64,000 bases of DNA from Bin75 sp965200435. GTDB lineage: Bacteria > Nitrospirota > Nitrospiria > Nitrospirales > UBA8639. Location of the stretch: positions 2,108,001-2,172,000 of the forward strand of contig OZ241337.1 in NCBI GenBank assembly GCA_965200435.1, given 5' to 3'. Shown here one piece after another: positions 26,494-33,933 of this stretch. The notes beneath the pieces are model-generated. The model was not told the origin of the DNA and ran no database searches. It saw nothing but the letters and a program-made list of their open reading frames with translations. The translations under genes and the position numbers were made by a program. Numbering within the stretch: position 1 is the first letter of the stretch; the number at the start of each line of letters is the position of its first letter.

Positions 26494-27363
26494 ATGTGGA
26501 GCACGTACCTGATCGATACGGAAACCTTGGCCCTGAATCTAGGCAGGGAGGATTTGGTGATTATTGACGTGCGTGGTGAAGGCGCGTACACCGCGCACAT
26601 TCCCGGGGCCGTGCATAGTACCTGGCATGAATACAGTGATCCCCAGGCCACGGCCAAAGGGTTGCTGGATCCCGACGTCGACCGGTTGGAGAAGCGGCTT
26701 CAAGCCTTGGGCATCAATCATTCGAGTGACGTGGTGGTGTACTCCAATCCTTTTGACAATTGGGGCGATGAGGGCAGGATGTTTTGGATGTTGGACTATC
26801 TTGGACACAAGAGCGTCAAGGTCCTGGACGGCGGCTGGCCCAAATGGACCGCTGAACATCGTCCCTATCAACATGAGCCGGTTCGCCCCAAGCTGGGCAA
26901 TTTTAAGGCATCGGTCCAACCGAACGTCATTATTGACAAGCAGGAACTGAAAAAATTGGTCAAGAGTCCCCGGCGGGACACGGTGATCGTGGATGCTCGA
27001 AGCGTGGAGGAATACGCGGGGAAGGAGATCGACGGATTGCCGCGACCCGGGCATATCCCGTCCGCGGTCAATATCCCTTGGAGCGGGTTTCTCCGGCAGG
27101 ATGCCACGGTCAAGCCGGTATCCGCCGTTCGGGAAATGTTTCATGCGTTCGGCATGAACGAACAACAGGAGGTCATTACCTATTGTTTGGGCGGTCTTCG
27201 GTCGGCCTGGGTCTATTTTTTGCTCAAGTTGGCGGGCTATCAGCAGGTACGAAATTATCCCGGGTCCTGGTGGGAGTGGAGCCGTGATTTTGCCGCCCCT
27301 GCAGAAAAAGACATGCAATTGCTCTACCAGGTGACGGGCAAAGCCGACGAAGGGGCATCTTGA
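26494..27363 (+). CDS. Tandem-rhodanese thiosulfate/3-mercaptopyruvate sulfurtransferase
   Basis: 289 residues with two rhodanese domains (about 5-135 and 150-280). The C-terminal domain has the catalytic cysteine in TYCLGGLRSAW. The N-terminal domain lacks it (VVVYSNPFDNWGDEG), as usual in tandem rhodaneses, where it is structural. It transfers sulfane sulfur from thiosulfate or mercaptopyruvate to a thiophilic acceptor. There is no signal peptide, so it is cytosolic. It is the last gene of the operon starting at 24190; a 142-bp element follows 68 bases downstream. Confidence 0.9.
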   Translation: MWSTYLIDTETLALNLGREDLVIIDVRGEGAYTAHIPGAVHSTWHEYSDPQATAKGLLDPDVDRLEKRLQALGINHSSDVVVYSNPFDNWGDEGRMFWMLDYLGHKSVKVLDGGWPKWTAEHRPYQHEPVRPKLGNFKASVQPNVIIDKQELKKLVKSPRRDTVIVDARSVEEYAGKEIDGLPRPGHIPSAVNIPWSGFLRQDATVKPVSAVREMFHAFGMNEQQEVITYCLGGLRSAWVYFLLKLAGYQQVRNYPGSWWEWSRDFAAPAEKDMQLLYQVTGKADEGAS

Positions 27364-27431
27364 AGAAACCGTGAAGGCATGCGAGGATATCAGCAGGGAA
27401 GCACGCAACCGGGGAACAAACATTTCTCTAA

Positions 27432-27573
27432 GGAACCTCTGATTTAGTGTGATAGCGGGATGCAGGGCCAGGCGTCCCGGAGCGAAACCCGAAGCGTCTC
27501 ATCGAGAGAGGTGAGGGGTGAGCGAGGACACCACGCCGCCATGCACCCGAGAGGGCACTCAATCAGAGGTTCC
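27432..27573 (-). mobile_element. 142-bp MITE-like element, copy 3
   Basis: Same length and termini as the other copies, inverted orientation, flanked by perfect CTAA duplications (27428-27431 and 27574-27577). It ends 26 bases before the smbP start codon, so it lies in or replaces the upstream region of that gene. Confidence 0.9.
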
Positions 27574-27599
27574 CTAACCGTTTAATGAGGAGGTGTGGA

Positions 27600-27941
27600 A
27601 TGGTGAAGAACTTTTTGCTCGCCGCATTGGCAATTTCGGCGTTGTTTGTCTTGATGGCCGCGCCGGCGTTCGCCGACGGGAATCCGCACGTGGCTGAAGC
27701 GATTGCGCACGCGGAAGAAGCGGCCAAACATGGCGGCATGGGGCATGCCGATGCCGTGGTCGGCCATGCACAGGAAGCGTTGAGCCATGCAGAAATGGCT
27801 CAGAAAGACGTCAAGAATCCTCATCTTGATGAAGGCGTCAGCGAATTGAAGGAAGCCATCGCGCACGGCGGCCAGGGGCATGCCGAAGTCGCGACCAAGC
27901 ACGCCAAAAGCGCCGTCATGCATCTGAAGGAAGTCCATTGA
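27600..27941 (+). CDS. smbP: Small histidine-rich metal-binding periplasmic protein (SmbP-like)
   Basis: 113 residues. A clean signal peptide (core NFLLAALAISALFVLMAA, then AFADG) leads into a mature domain built from imperfect helical repeats with regularly spaced His and Ala (HAEEAAKHGGMGHADAV, GHAQEALSHAEMA, GHAEVATKHAKSAV). This matches SmbP of Nitrosomonas europaea, a four-helix periplasmic protein that binds several copper or other divalent ions. An AGGAGG ribosome-binding site precedes ATG 27600. A strong terminator follows. The gene is probably monocistronic, with a 142-bp element just upstream. Confidence 0.88.
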   Translation: MVKNFLLAALAISALFVLMAAPAFADGNPHVAEAIAHAEEAAKHGGMGHADAVVGHAQEALSHAEMAQKDVKNPHLDEGVSELKEAIAHGGQGHAEVATKHAKSAVMHLKEVH

Positions 27942-27970
27942 TTGAGTCGATCTGGTCAATGTGGTTTGAA

Positions 27971-28003
27971 AAAACGGGCAGGGAGTTCCTGCCCGTTTTT
28001 GTT
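27971..28003 (+). terminator. Intrinsic terminator after smbP
   Basis: Perfect 12-bp stem AAAACGGGCAGG / CCTGCCCGTTTT (27971-27982 and 27988-27999) with a 5-base loop, followed by TGTTTT. It lies 30 bases after the smbP stop. Confidence 0.9.
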
Positions 28004-28035
28004 TTGAAGCCCGGTTGAGTTCAGAGAGACAGCAG

Positions 28036-28827
28036 ATGAAAGTCGGGTATTTTCAAAATCATCCTGAATTCGGGGAAGTGCAACGTAATCTCGAGCAAGT
28101 GGCTTCACGGCTGGGTTCGGTGGACTGCGACCTGCTCGTTCTGCCGGAATTTGCCTTTTCCGGGTATCAGTTTGTCAGTCGGGAGGAAGTCCTCGAGTTA
28201 TCAGAACAGATTCCGGACGGCTCCACAACCCAAGCCTGTCTGGAACTGGCCCGCCGGCATGGGATGCATTTGGTCGTGGGGCTGCCCGAGCAGGCCGGGG
28301 GGCACTGCTACAACTCGGCGATTGTGGTGGGCCCTTTGGGGTTCCTGGGGTGTTACCGCAAAACGCATCTGTTTTATGAGGAAACGTTGTTCTTCAGCCC
28401 GGGCGACTCGGGGTTTAAGGTCTGGGACATCGGCTCGGCCCGCATCGGAGTCATGATCTGTTTTGATTGGTACTACCCGGAATCCGCCCGTACCCTCGCC
28501 TTGCAAGGGGCGGAGATTTTGTGCCATCCGTCGAATCTGGTCCTGCCGCATTGCCCCGATGCCATGGTGACGCGGTCCTTGGAAAACCGGGTTTTCAGCA
28601 TCACGGCCAACCGGATCGGCCGGGAAGCCAGGGGCGGCAAACCGCCCCTGACCTTCATCGGGAACAGTGAAGTCGTTTCACCGACAGGCCGCATTCTTTC
28701 CCGGGCTTCCGCCGATACGCCTGAACTCATGGTGGTCGAGATCGACGTCAACGAAGCCCGCAACAAGTCGATCAATCCGTACAATGCATTATTGAAAGAC
28801 CGTCGTCCCGAGTATTATGCGTCCTGA
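28036..28827 (+). CDS. Carbon-nitrogen hydrolase (nitrilase superfamily)
   Basis: 263 residues with the complete Glu-Lys-Cys triad of the superfamily: Glu in LPEFAFSGY (about residue 41), Lys in YRKTHLF (about 110) and Cys in MICFDWYYPESAR (about 145). The length fits omega-amidase or N-carbamoyl-putrescine amidase type members. It would hydrolyse a C-N bond of a small amide in the cytosol; the substrate is unknown. ATG 28036 is chosen because the fold begins at once (MKVGYFQ). Confidence 0.87.
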   Translation: MKVGYFQNHPEFGEVQRNLEQVASRLGSVDCDLLVLPEFAFSGYQFVSREEVLELSEQIPDGSTTQACLELARRHGMHLVVGLPEQAGGHCYNSAIVVGPLGFLGCYRKTHLFYEETLFFSPGDSGFKVWDIGSARIGVMICFDWYYPESARTLALQGAEILCHPSNLVLPHCPDAMVTRSLENRVFSITANRIGREARGGKPPLTFIGNSEVVSPTGRILSRASADTPELMVVEIDVNEARNKSINPYNALLKDRRPEYYAS

Positions 28828-28868
28828 GACCCAGTAGCCCGTACACATGTGGCGACGCAAAGACCGGG

Positions 28869-29303
28869 ATGGCTATCAAACGCAACGTTGTAGACATGTC
28901 AAAATTCAACCAGAAAGCTCAGCCACCCTACGAATTGCGCCTGCAGGATTTTCAAATGACAATGCAGGACGTTTATGATTTCTTGTACGACGTCAATTCG
29001 CATCTGACCGGTAAAGGGTTGCAGCGGCTTGATGACATGCTTCGTCCCGCAATCATGTCGGGCCTGCTTTCGGATATGTTGACGGCGAGCCTCGCCAAAC
29101 ACTCGCGGGTCCTGACGGAAAACGCCTACTTCAATGGTCATCCCGATCTCATCGTGCAAGGAGTCTATGCCGACAACACAGTCAAAGCGGGTATCGAGGA
29201 TGTGGAAGTCAAGACAACAAGAAAGGGGATGATGTCTGTCACTTGCCCAAGGTCTTCATGGCCTGACTGGCCCCCGACCACGGGTCCCCTTCAGGTCGGA
29301 TGA
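28869..29303 (+). pseudogene. Truncated PD-(D/E)XK nuclease-like protein, cut by repeat sequence
   Basis: Residues 1-119 look like the N-terminal part of a restriction-endonuclease-like protein: a helical region, then the catalytic pattern HPDLI (D93), followed by VEVKTT (E113-x-K115). From K119 onward (base 29225) the DNA matches the dispersed repeat at 6027, so the last 25 residues are repeat-encoded. The rest of the nuclease fold, normally after the ExK strand, is missing. I read it as a remnant of a nuclease gene broken by repeat insertion or recombination. It starts 41 bases after the nitrilase gene. Confidence 0.65.
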
Positions 29304-29304
29304 C
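29225..29304. repeat. Dispersed repeat, second copy of 6027-6106
   Basis: About 80 bases matching 6027-6106 with scattered differences. Its left border coincides with the point where the nuclease-like coding sequence ends. Ten bases further on is the 142-bp element copy 4. Confidence 0.75.
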
Positions 29305-29314
29305 GCGACGCCAA

Positions 29315-29456
29315 GGAACCGCTGATTTCGTGCACGATCGGGCGCATGGCGGCCTGGTGTCCTCGCTCACCCCTCCCCTCTCTCTCTGATACGCTTCGGG
29401 TTTCGCTCCGGGACGCTTGGCCCTGCATCCCGCTATCACACGAAATCAGAGGTTCC
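29315..29456 (+). mobile_element. 142-bp MITE-like element, copy 4
   Basis: Same length; left end GGAACCGCTGATTTCGTG (one change) and right end a perfect inverted copy of the consensus. Flanks are CCAA (29311-29314) and CTAA (29457-29460), a 4-bp duplication with one mismatch. Confidence 0.88.
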
Positions 29457-29722
29457 CTAAGCCGACCTACCCGACTGACCGGAGCCCCCCCCCAATCCCC
29501 CTTATCAGGGGGACGGGGTCGGACGAAAAGGCGAGATCCCACTCGTCATCCTGACCCTCAATCCTCCTTGTCGGGGGGACGGGGCCGGGCTTTGTTTCGG
29601 TCGGGTTAGCCGCAGGCGTCACCCGACAAGGCTCACAGACAGGCCTGCCAAGTTCGCGACATCATTCCCGCTTTCATCTTCTTGACAGTGCATTCCGTTT
29701 GCCGGGCACGTATGACCGGCGA
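29457..29722. repeat. Repeat-only spacer before uppP
   Basis: Contains a CCCGACTGACCGGAGC unit and C9 run (29485-29493), two CCCCTTNTCNGGGGGAC hairpin units (about 29497 and 29566), and a string at 29631-29669 that is repeated in inverted orientation at 55964-56002 with one mismatch. No gene is visible. Confidence 0.65.
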
Positions 29723-30592
29723 CTACATCACGAAGAGCATGGTTGTTCCGAGGATGAGGCGGTAATAGCCGAACACTTTCAGCGTGTGTCGTTTGACGTA
29801 GCCGATGAACGCCGCAATCACGGCCCAGGCCACTAGAAAGGAAACCACCAGGCCGATGAGCAGGGCCAGGAGATCCTGGGGGTTGAAGAGATGGTATGAT
29901 TGCACGAATTTGTAGCCGGTGGAGGCGAACATGGTCGGGAGTGCCAGGAAAAAAGAAAATTCCGTGGCGACTTTTCGATCCAATCCCAGGAGAAGCCCGC
30001 CCACAATCGTCGATCCCGAACGCGACATGCCCGGAATCAACGCCATGCACTGGGCCAGTCCGACTCCTACGGCCCGCGAGAGACCGACGTGTTCCAACAC
30101 CGTACAATGAATGGGCCTGGGCCAGGTTTCCACGATGAGGATCATGAGCCCCCCTGTGATGAGACTCAGGGACACGGTCCGGGGAGAAAACAAGTGCTCC
30201 TCGATCCATCCATGAGCCAGTAATCCCACCAGTGCCGCCGGCAGAAACGCCGCGCCCAGGCCGATGAGAAACCAGAGATGGTGATGGGTGCCGGCGGAAG
30301 TTCTGACCACGTGTATCAGGGAAGAAGGGGAGCCCTCCAGGTGGCGTCGCAAGCTGTGCCGTTCCTCGTTGGCATGACTCAGCAAAGAAAGGATTTTGGT
30401 GCGTTCATAGGCCACGACGGCCAGCACGGCTCCCAACTGGATACAGATTTCCACGCTGATCGCCATGTGACCTGTAAATCCCCACCAGTGACCGAAAAGA
30501 ATGAGATGGCCGGTCGACGAGACGGGGAGATACTCCGTGAGTCCCTCCAAAATTCCGAGCAGAACGGCTAACCCTGGTCCGAATGGTTCCAT
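29723..30592 (-). CDS. uppP: Undecaprenyl-diphosphate phosphatase
   Basis: 289 residues from ATG 30592. The UppP signature EGLTEYLPVSSTGH (residues 16-29) and the second motif PGMSRSGSTI are both intact, and about seven hydrophobic helices follow. The enzyme dephosphorylates undecaprenyl pyrophosphate in the inner membrane to recycle the lipid carrier for peptidoglycan and polysaccharide synthesis. The N-terminal extension possible from an upstream start (to 30676) lacks family similarity, so the shorter form is chosen. Its 5' side faces the lipoprotein gene at 30706. Confidence 0.93.
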   Translation of the reverse strand: MEPFGPGLAVLLGILEGLTEYLPVSSTGHLILFGHWWGFTGHMAISVEICIQLGAVLAVVAYERTKILSLLSHANEERHSLRRHLEGSPSSLIHVVRTSAGTHHHLWFLIGLGAAFLPAALVGLLAHGWIEEHLFSPRTVSLSLITGGLMILIVETWPRPIHCTVLEHVGLSRAVGVGLAQCMALIPGMSRSGSTIVGGLLLGLDRKVATEFSFFLALPTMFASTGYKFVQSYHLFNPQDLLALLIGLVVSFLVAWAVIAAFIGYVKRHTLKVFGYYRLILGTTMLFVM

Positions 30593-30669
30593 GAGTGAGG
30601 GCGGCGGTTTATGCGCGAGTCGTGGGGAATGGTGTGATGATGAAGGTCGAAGCTTTGTCGTGTGAACTG

Positions 30670-30698
30670 TTGACAAAACATACCAGGGATTTCATAGT
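30670..30698 (+). promoter_or_regulatory. Sigma70-type promoter directly before the HhH lipoprotein start
   Basis: A perfect -35 TTGACA (30670-30675) is followed by a 17-base spacer and CATAGT (30693-30698). Transcription would begin around 30705, at the ATG at 30706, so the message may be leaderless. There is no ribosome-binding site before this ATG. Confidence 0.55.
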
Positions 30699-30705
30699 AA
30701 ATGCC

Positions 30706-31557
30706 ATGTCTAACGACTGGAAAGTATCGTGTTTTCTGCGGGATGAAGAGGTGGGTGTGACGCCGGGCCAAACAAACAGAAATTCCTGGCGTGAACGGCT
30801 TGGGCGATACGGCGCGTGGGGAGTCATCCTCCTGTGTGGCGCCGGTCTGTTCCTGGGAGGGTGTGTTGTTTCGAAAGGTAAATATGAAACGGCCGTCATG
30901 GATAGGGAAGCCATGAAGACGGAGTTGGAAAAAAGCCGGATGTGGCATGCGACCCTTAAACAGGAAAATGAAAGATTACAAGCCGAAAATGGAAAGGCCG
31001 CGTTGGATTTGGAAATGCTGAGTGCTGAAATTCAGCAGATCAAGGAAGGGCAAAAGAGCGAACGGGACCTGCTCGCCACTCGTGAGGCGGAGTTGCAGCA
31101 GGCGCGTGAATCGATGGCCGGTAAACTCCAAAAAATTCAGCGTGTGTTTCAAAAGCTGCAAAGCGAGAACCGCACATTGCGGGATGCTGTGCGTCGCTAT
31201 CAAAAAGAACTCGAAGAAGCCCGTAAAACCAGAGTCAAAAGCACGATGCCAGTTCCCAAAACGGTGAAACCGACTCACCCCGGCTCTGAAGCCAAGCCGG
31301 TGGCGGTGAAGAAACCGTCATCTCAGCCGGTCCCGCCTCCGGTCGCCGTGCCTTTCAAGGAGGCCGTGTCACCCGTCAACATTAATACGACGTCCGCGAA
31401 TGATCTGGCGTTGTTTTTGGGGCTCTCCAAGGAACTGGCGGACAAGGTCGTTTTAAATCGTCCCTACCGGCTTCGCGGAGAACTGATCTCCAAACAAGTG
31501 GTTCCCCAACCCACCTTTGACGTCATCAAAGACAGAATCACGGCGGCACCCCAATAA
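30706..31557 (+). CDS. Coiled-coil lipoprotein with a C-terminal helix-hairpin-helix domain
   Basis: About 283 residues from ATG 30706. A basic N-region (residues 27-35), a hydrophobic core (GVILLCGAGLFLGG) and lipobox LGGC predict a lipoprotein. After it comes a long coiled coil (about 60-160), a Pro/Lys-rich linker (about 165-215), and a C-terminal domain of about 60 residues (VNINTTSANDLALFLGLS, then RPYRLRGELISK) resembling ComEA-type helix-hairpin-helix modules. HhH domains usually bind DNA, so a surface or periplasmic DNA-binding role is possible but inferred. In-frame upstream ATGs (30637, 30640) would place the signal far inside, so they are less likely. Confidence 0.65.
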   Translation: MSNDWKVSCFLRDEEVGVTPGQTNRNSWRERLGRYGAWGVILLCGAGLFLGGCVVSKGKYETAVMDREAMKTELEKSRMWHATLKQENERLQAENGKAALDLEMLSAEIQQIKEGQKSERDLLATREAELQQARESMAGKLQKIQRVFQKLQSENRTLRDAVRRYQKELEEARKTRVKSTMPVPKTVKPTHPGSEAKPVAVKKPSSQPVPPPVAVPFKEAVSPVNINTTSANDLALFLGLSKELADKVVLNRPYRLRGELISKQVVPQPTFDVIKDRITAAPQ

Positions 31558-31605
31558 AAAGCCGTTTTTGTGTCTAGGGCTTGTTCACACTAACGACCCT
31601 AATAT

Positions 31606-31618
31606 TGATACAGTATCA
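31606..31618. promoter_or_regulatory. Palindromic operator-like site TGATACAGTATCA
   Basis: A perfect 6-bp inverted repeat around a single base sits 7 bases upstream of the GTG start at 31626, at the head of the TerB_C-ATPase-helicase operon. Its position between a possible promoter and the start would suit a repressor. The binding protein is unknown. Confidence 0.4.
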
Positions 31619-31625
31619 TGGAAAC

Positions 31626-32654
31626 GTGAAAAGGTGGTGCCTGCTTTTTGTGTTCCTATTGACTTGGGCCTTGCCGGGATCAAGCCATGCAGCGGGTTCT
31701 TCTACGGCGGTACAAGCTGCGGATCCCATGTCTTCGGATACCTCGCTTGAAGGGCCTCCTCACCCAACATTACGAGATGGCCCGCAGTATTTTCATCCAG
31801 ATCCTGATGTAGTAGATTCCCTGTCCTCACGACCAGAGCTTGGCATAGATGTTCTTCGTTGGGCAGAGCCTGAGGCAGTGGATTCTCCGTCTCTACAACC
31901 GGCGTCACATCCAGCTACACCTCCTGGAAAAGGAGCTTTCAAGTTCCTACAGGGAGATGATTCTAATGGCCAAGCCAGTTTCAAAATCGCTGCAATAATC
32001 ATCGCAGGGTTTCTGGCATTATTGGTAGTCTATAGGTGTTTTCGCTGGATCGTCAGTCCTTCTGTGCCGGATCGCTATCCTAAAAGAAGTGAGCCCACAG
32101 ATAGGACAGAGCACATAACGTCAGTTATCGATCCGAAGACGGATGACGTCTATTCCGATCTTCCCCTGTGTCCTGCAGGGAGTGAACCCGTAACCGTCCG
32201 GACAGCCGATGCACAGGCAGAAGACTCCGCGATTTCTTCACCACCGGAAACCGACAACAAGGTGTTTCTTGACGCAGAGCGCGTTGCCTCACTGATGGCC
32301 GAGAACGTACATGTGTCTTCTGTTCTAGCAGGTATCTTTCCCGATAATGAATCCAAAGAGGATCTGGAAGAGAGAAAGGAAGAAACAGCGAGCAACTTCC
32401 CAGGGCTTGACGCGAAGCACGCGGCTTTCCTCGGCGAGTTGTTGCCGCGACCACATTGGGAGGAGGCCGAATTCGTAACCTTGGCAGGACAATTTCGATT
32501 GATGCAGGCTGGTGCTCTCGAAAATCTGAACGAATGGTCTTACGTTCGCTTCGGCGGCGTGTTGATCGAAGAAGACGAAGGATATAATCTTACCCCCGAG
32601 ATTGTCGCGCAATTGCAGAAAGAAGGAACAAACGATGAAGACTCCAAAGATTAA
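31626..32654 (+). CDS. Membrane-spanning protein with a C-terminal TerB_C domain
   Basis: About 342 residues from GTG 31626. A signal-peptide-like segment (KRWCLLFVFLLTWALPGSSHA) starts the protein. A Ser/Pro-rich region (about 25-115), one transmembrane helix (IAAIIIAGFLALLVVYRCF, about 120-140) and an acidic linker follow. The last about 85 residues match TerB_C (FPGLDAKHAAFLGELLPR, then GALENLNEWSYVRFGG). TerB_C domains occur with DNA-processing ATPases and helicases in predicted tellurite/stress and phage-defence operons; there they are usually in large cytosolic proteins. This signal-plus-TM form would place TerB_C in the cytosol, anchored at the membrane. It overlaps the ATPase gene by 20 bases. 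GC is visibly lower than in the surroundings. Confidence 0.65.
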   Translation: MKRWCLLFVFLLTWALPGSSHAAGSSTAVQAADPMSSDTSLEGPPHPTLRDGPQYFHPDPDVVDSLSSRPELGIDVLRWAEPEAVDSPSLQPASHPATPPGKGAFKFLQGDDSNGQASFKIAAIIIAGFLALLVVYRCFRWIVSPSVPDRYPKRSEPTDRTEHITSVIDPKTDDVYSDLPLCPAGSEPVTVRTADAQAEDSAISSPPETDNKVFLDAERVASLMAENVHVSSVLAGIFPDNESKEDLEERKEETASNFPGLDAKHAAFLGELLPRPHWEEAEFVTLAGQFRLMQAGALENLNEWSYVRFGGVLIEEDEGYNLTPEIVAQLQKEGTNDEDSKD

Positions 32655-33933
32655 ACGGCGCGAGCGTGACACCATTATTCAGGCACTTCGGGCAGGTGTG
32701 GTGCCCAAGGTGGGGCTGCGGCATATACAGGTCGGTCGCTCCCGGGAGATCGAGGAACTGATCTGCGACATCGAGCGTATCGGCGAAGGTAGCGCGGCAA
32801 TCCGCTTTGTTATCGGCGAATACGGCTCAGGTAAAACCTTCTTTCTGAATCTGATCCGCTTGATTGCACTCGAGAAAGGGATGGTCGTTCTGTCAGCGGA
32901 TATGACGCCTGAGCGACGCCTCTATGCGACGAAAGGGCAGGCACGGTCGCTTTACGCCGAGATGGCCCGCAATGCCTCGACTCGCACCAAACCCGAAGGT
33001 GGCGCAATGGCATCGATCGTCGAACGTTTTGCCAACCAAGCCGCGCACACGGCGGAGAATGGGAACAAGAAGCTTGGGGAAGTGATTCGTGAGAAGCTCG
33101 CCCATCTGGAGGATCTGACTGGCAGCTATGATTTCGCCACGGTCATCACCCGCTACTGGGAAGGGTTTGATGCTGGCGACGAGGAGCGCAAATCAGCAGC
33201 GCTCCGATGGCTGAGATCCGAGTATTCAACCAGGACAGACGCTCGCAAGGCGCTCGGCGTTAGGACTATCATCGACGATGCCAACATCTACGACCAACTG
33301 AAATTGCTGGCATTATTTGTACGTGAAGCTGGTTATCAGGGGCTGGTGGTATTGCTGGACGAGTTGGTCAATCTGTATAAGCTGACTCCTTCGCGGGCCA
33401 GGAACGTGAACTATGAGCAGATCCTGCGCATCCTCAACGATGTGCTACAGGGAAGCGCTAGCTATCTTGGCTTCATGTTGGGTGGGACGCCTGAGTTCCT
33501 GATGGACACCCGTCGCGGCCTCTACAGCTACGAGGCGATTCAATCCCGGCTGGCCGAGAATACTTTTGCACGCGACGGACTCGTCGATTTGTCGGGTCCG
33601 GTGATCCGTCTCGCCAATCTGACACCGGAGGATATGTTTGTCCTTCTTACTAATATTCGCAGTGTGATGCAGGGCGAGAACGCCGCCCTACCAGATGATG
33701 CGCTGACCGCCTTCATGACCCATTGCTCAGATCGCATCGGGGATGCCTATTTCCGAACGCCCCGCAATACGGTCAGAGCTTTCGTGGACATGCTTTCCGT
33801 GCTGGAGCAGAACCCGGATGCGAACTGGCAGGCGCTGCTTGGATTGGTCGATATTGCCGAAGATAAAGGGGATGACATGAGCGACGTTCCAGATGACGGG
33901 GCAAATGATGAACTCGCATCCTTCAAGCTCTGA
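32635..33933 (+). CDS. DUF2791 / BrxD-like AAA ATP-binding protein
   Basis: 432 residues from ATG 32635 (AAGGA upstream). Walker A is GEYGSGKTFF (about residue 61) and Walker B is VVLLDELVNL (about 238), with a distinctive segment LGGTPEFLMDTRRGLYSYEA in between Walker B and the C-terminus. This matches the P-loop proteins called BrxD in type 2 BREX loci and DUF2791 elsewhere, which pair with a helicase. It is likely an ATP-dependent partner of the helicase at 33893, on DNA in the cytosol. It overlaps both neighbours, implying coupled translation of one operon. Confidence 0.8.
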   Translation: MKTPKIKRRERDTIIQALRAGVVPKVGLRHIQVGRSREIEELICDIERIGEGSAAIRFVIGEYGSGKTFFLNLIRLIALEKGMVVLSADMTPERRLYATKGQARSLYAEMARNASTRTKPEGGAMASIVERFANQAAHTAENGNKKLGEVIREKLAHLEDLTGSYDFATVITRYWEGFDAGDEERKSAALRWLRSEYSTRTDARKALGVRTIIDDANIYDQLKLLALFVREAGYQGLVVLLDELVNLYKLTPSRARNVNYEQILRILNDVLQGSASYLGFMLGGTPEFLMDTRRGLYSYEAIQSRLAENTFARDGLVDLSGPVIRLANLTPEDMFVLLTNIRSVMQGENAALPDDALTAFMTHCSDRIGDAYFRTPRNTVRAFVDMLSVLEQNPDANWQALLGLVDIAEDKGDDMSDVPDDGANDELASFKL

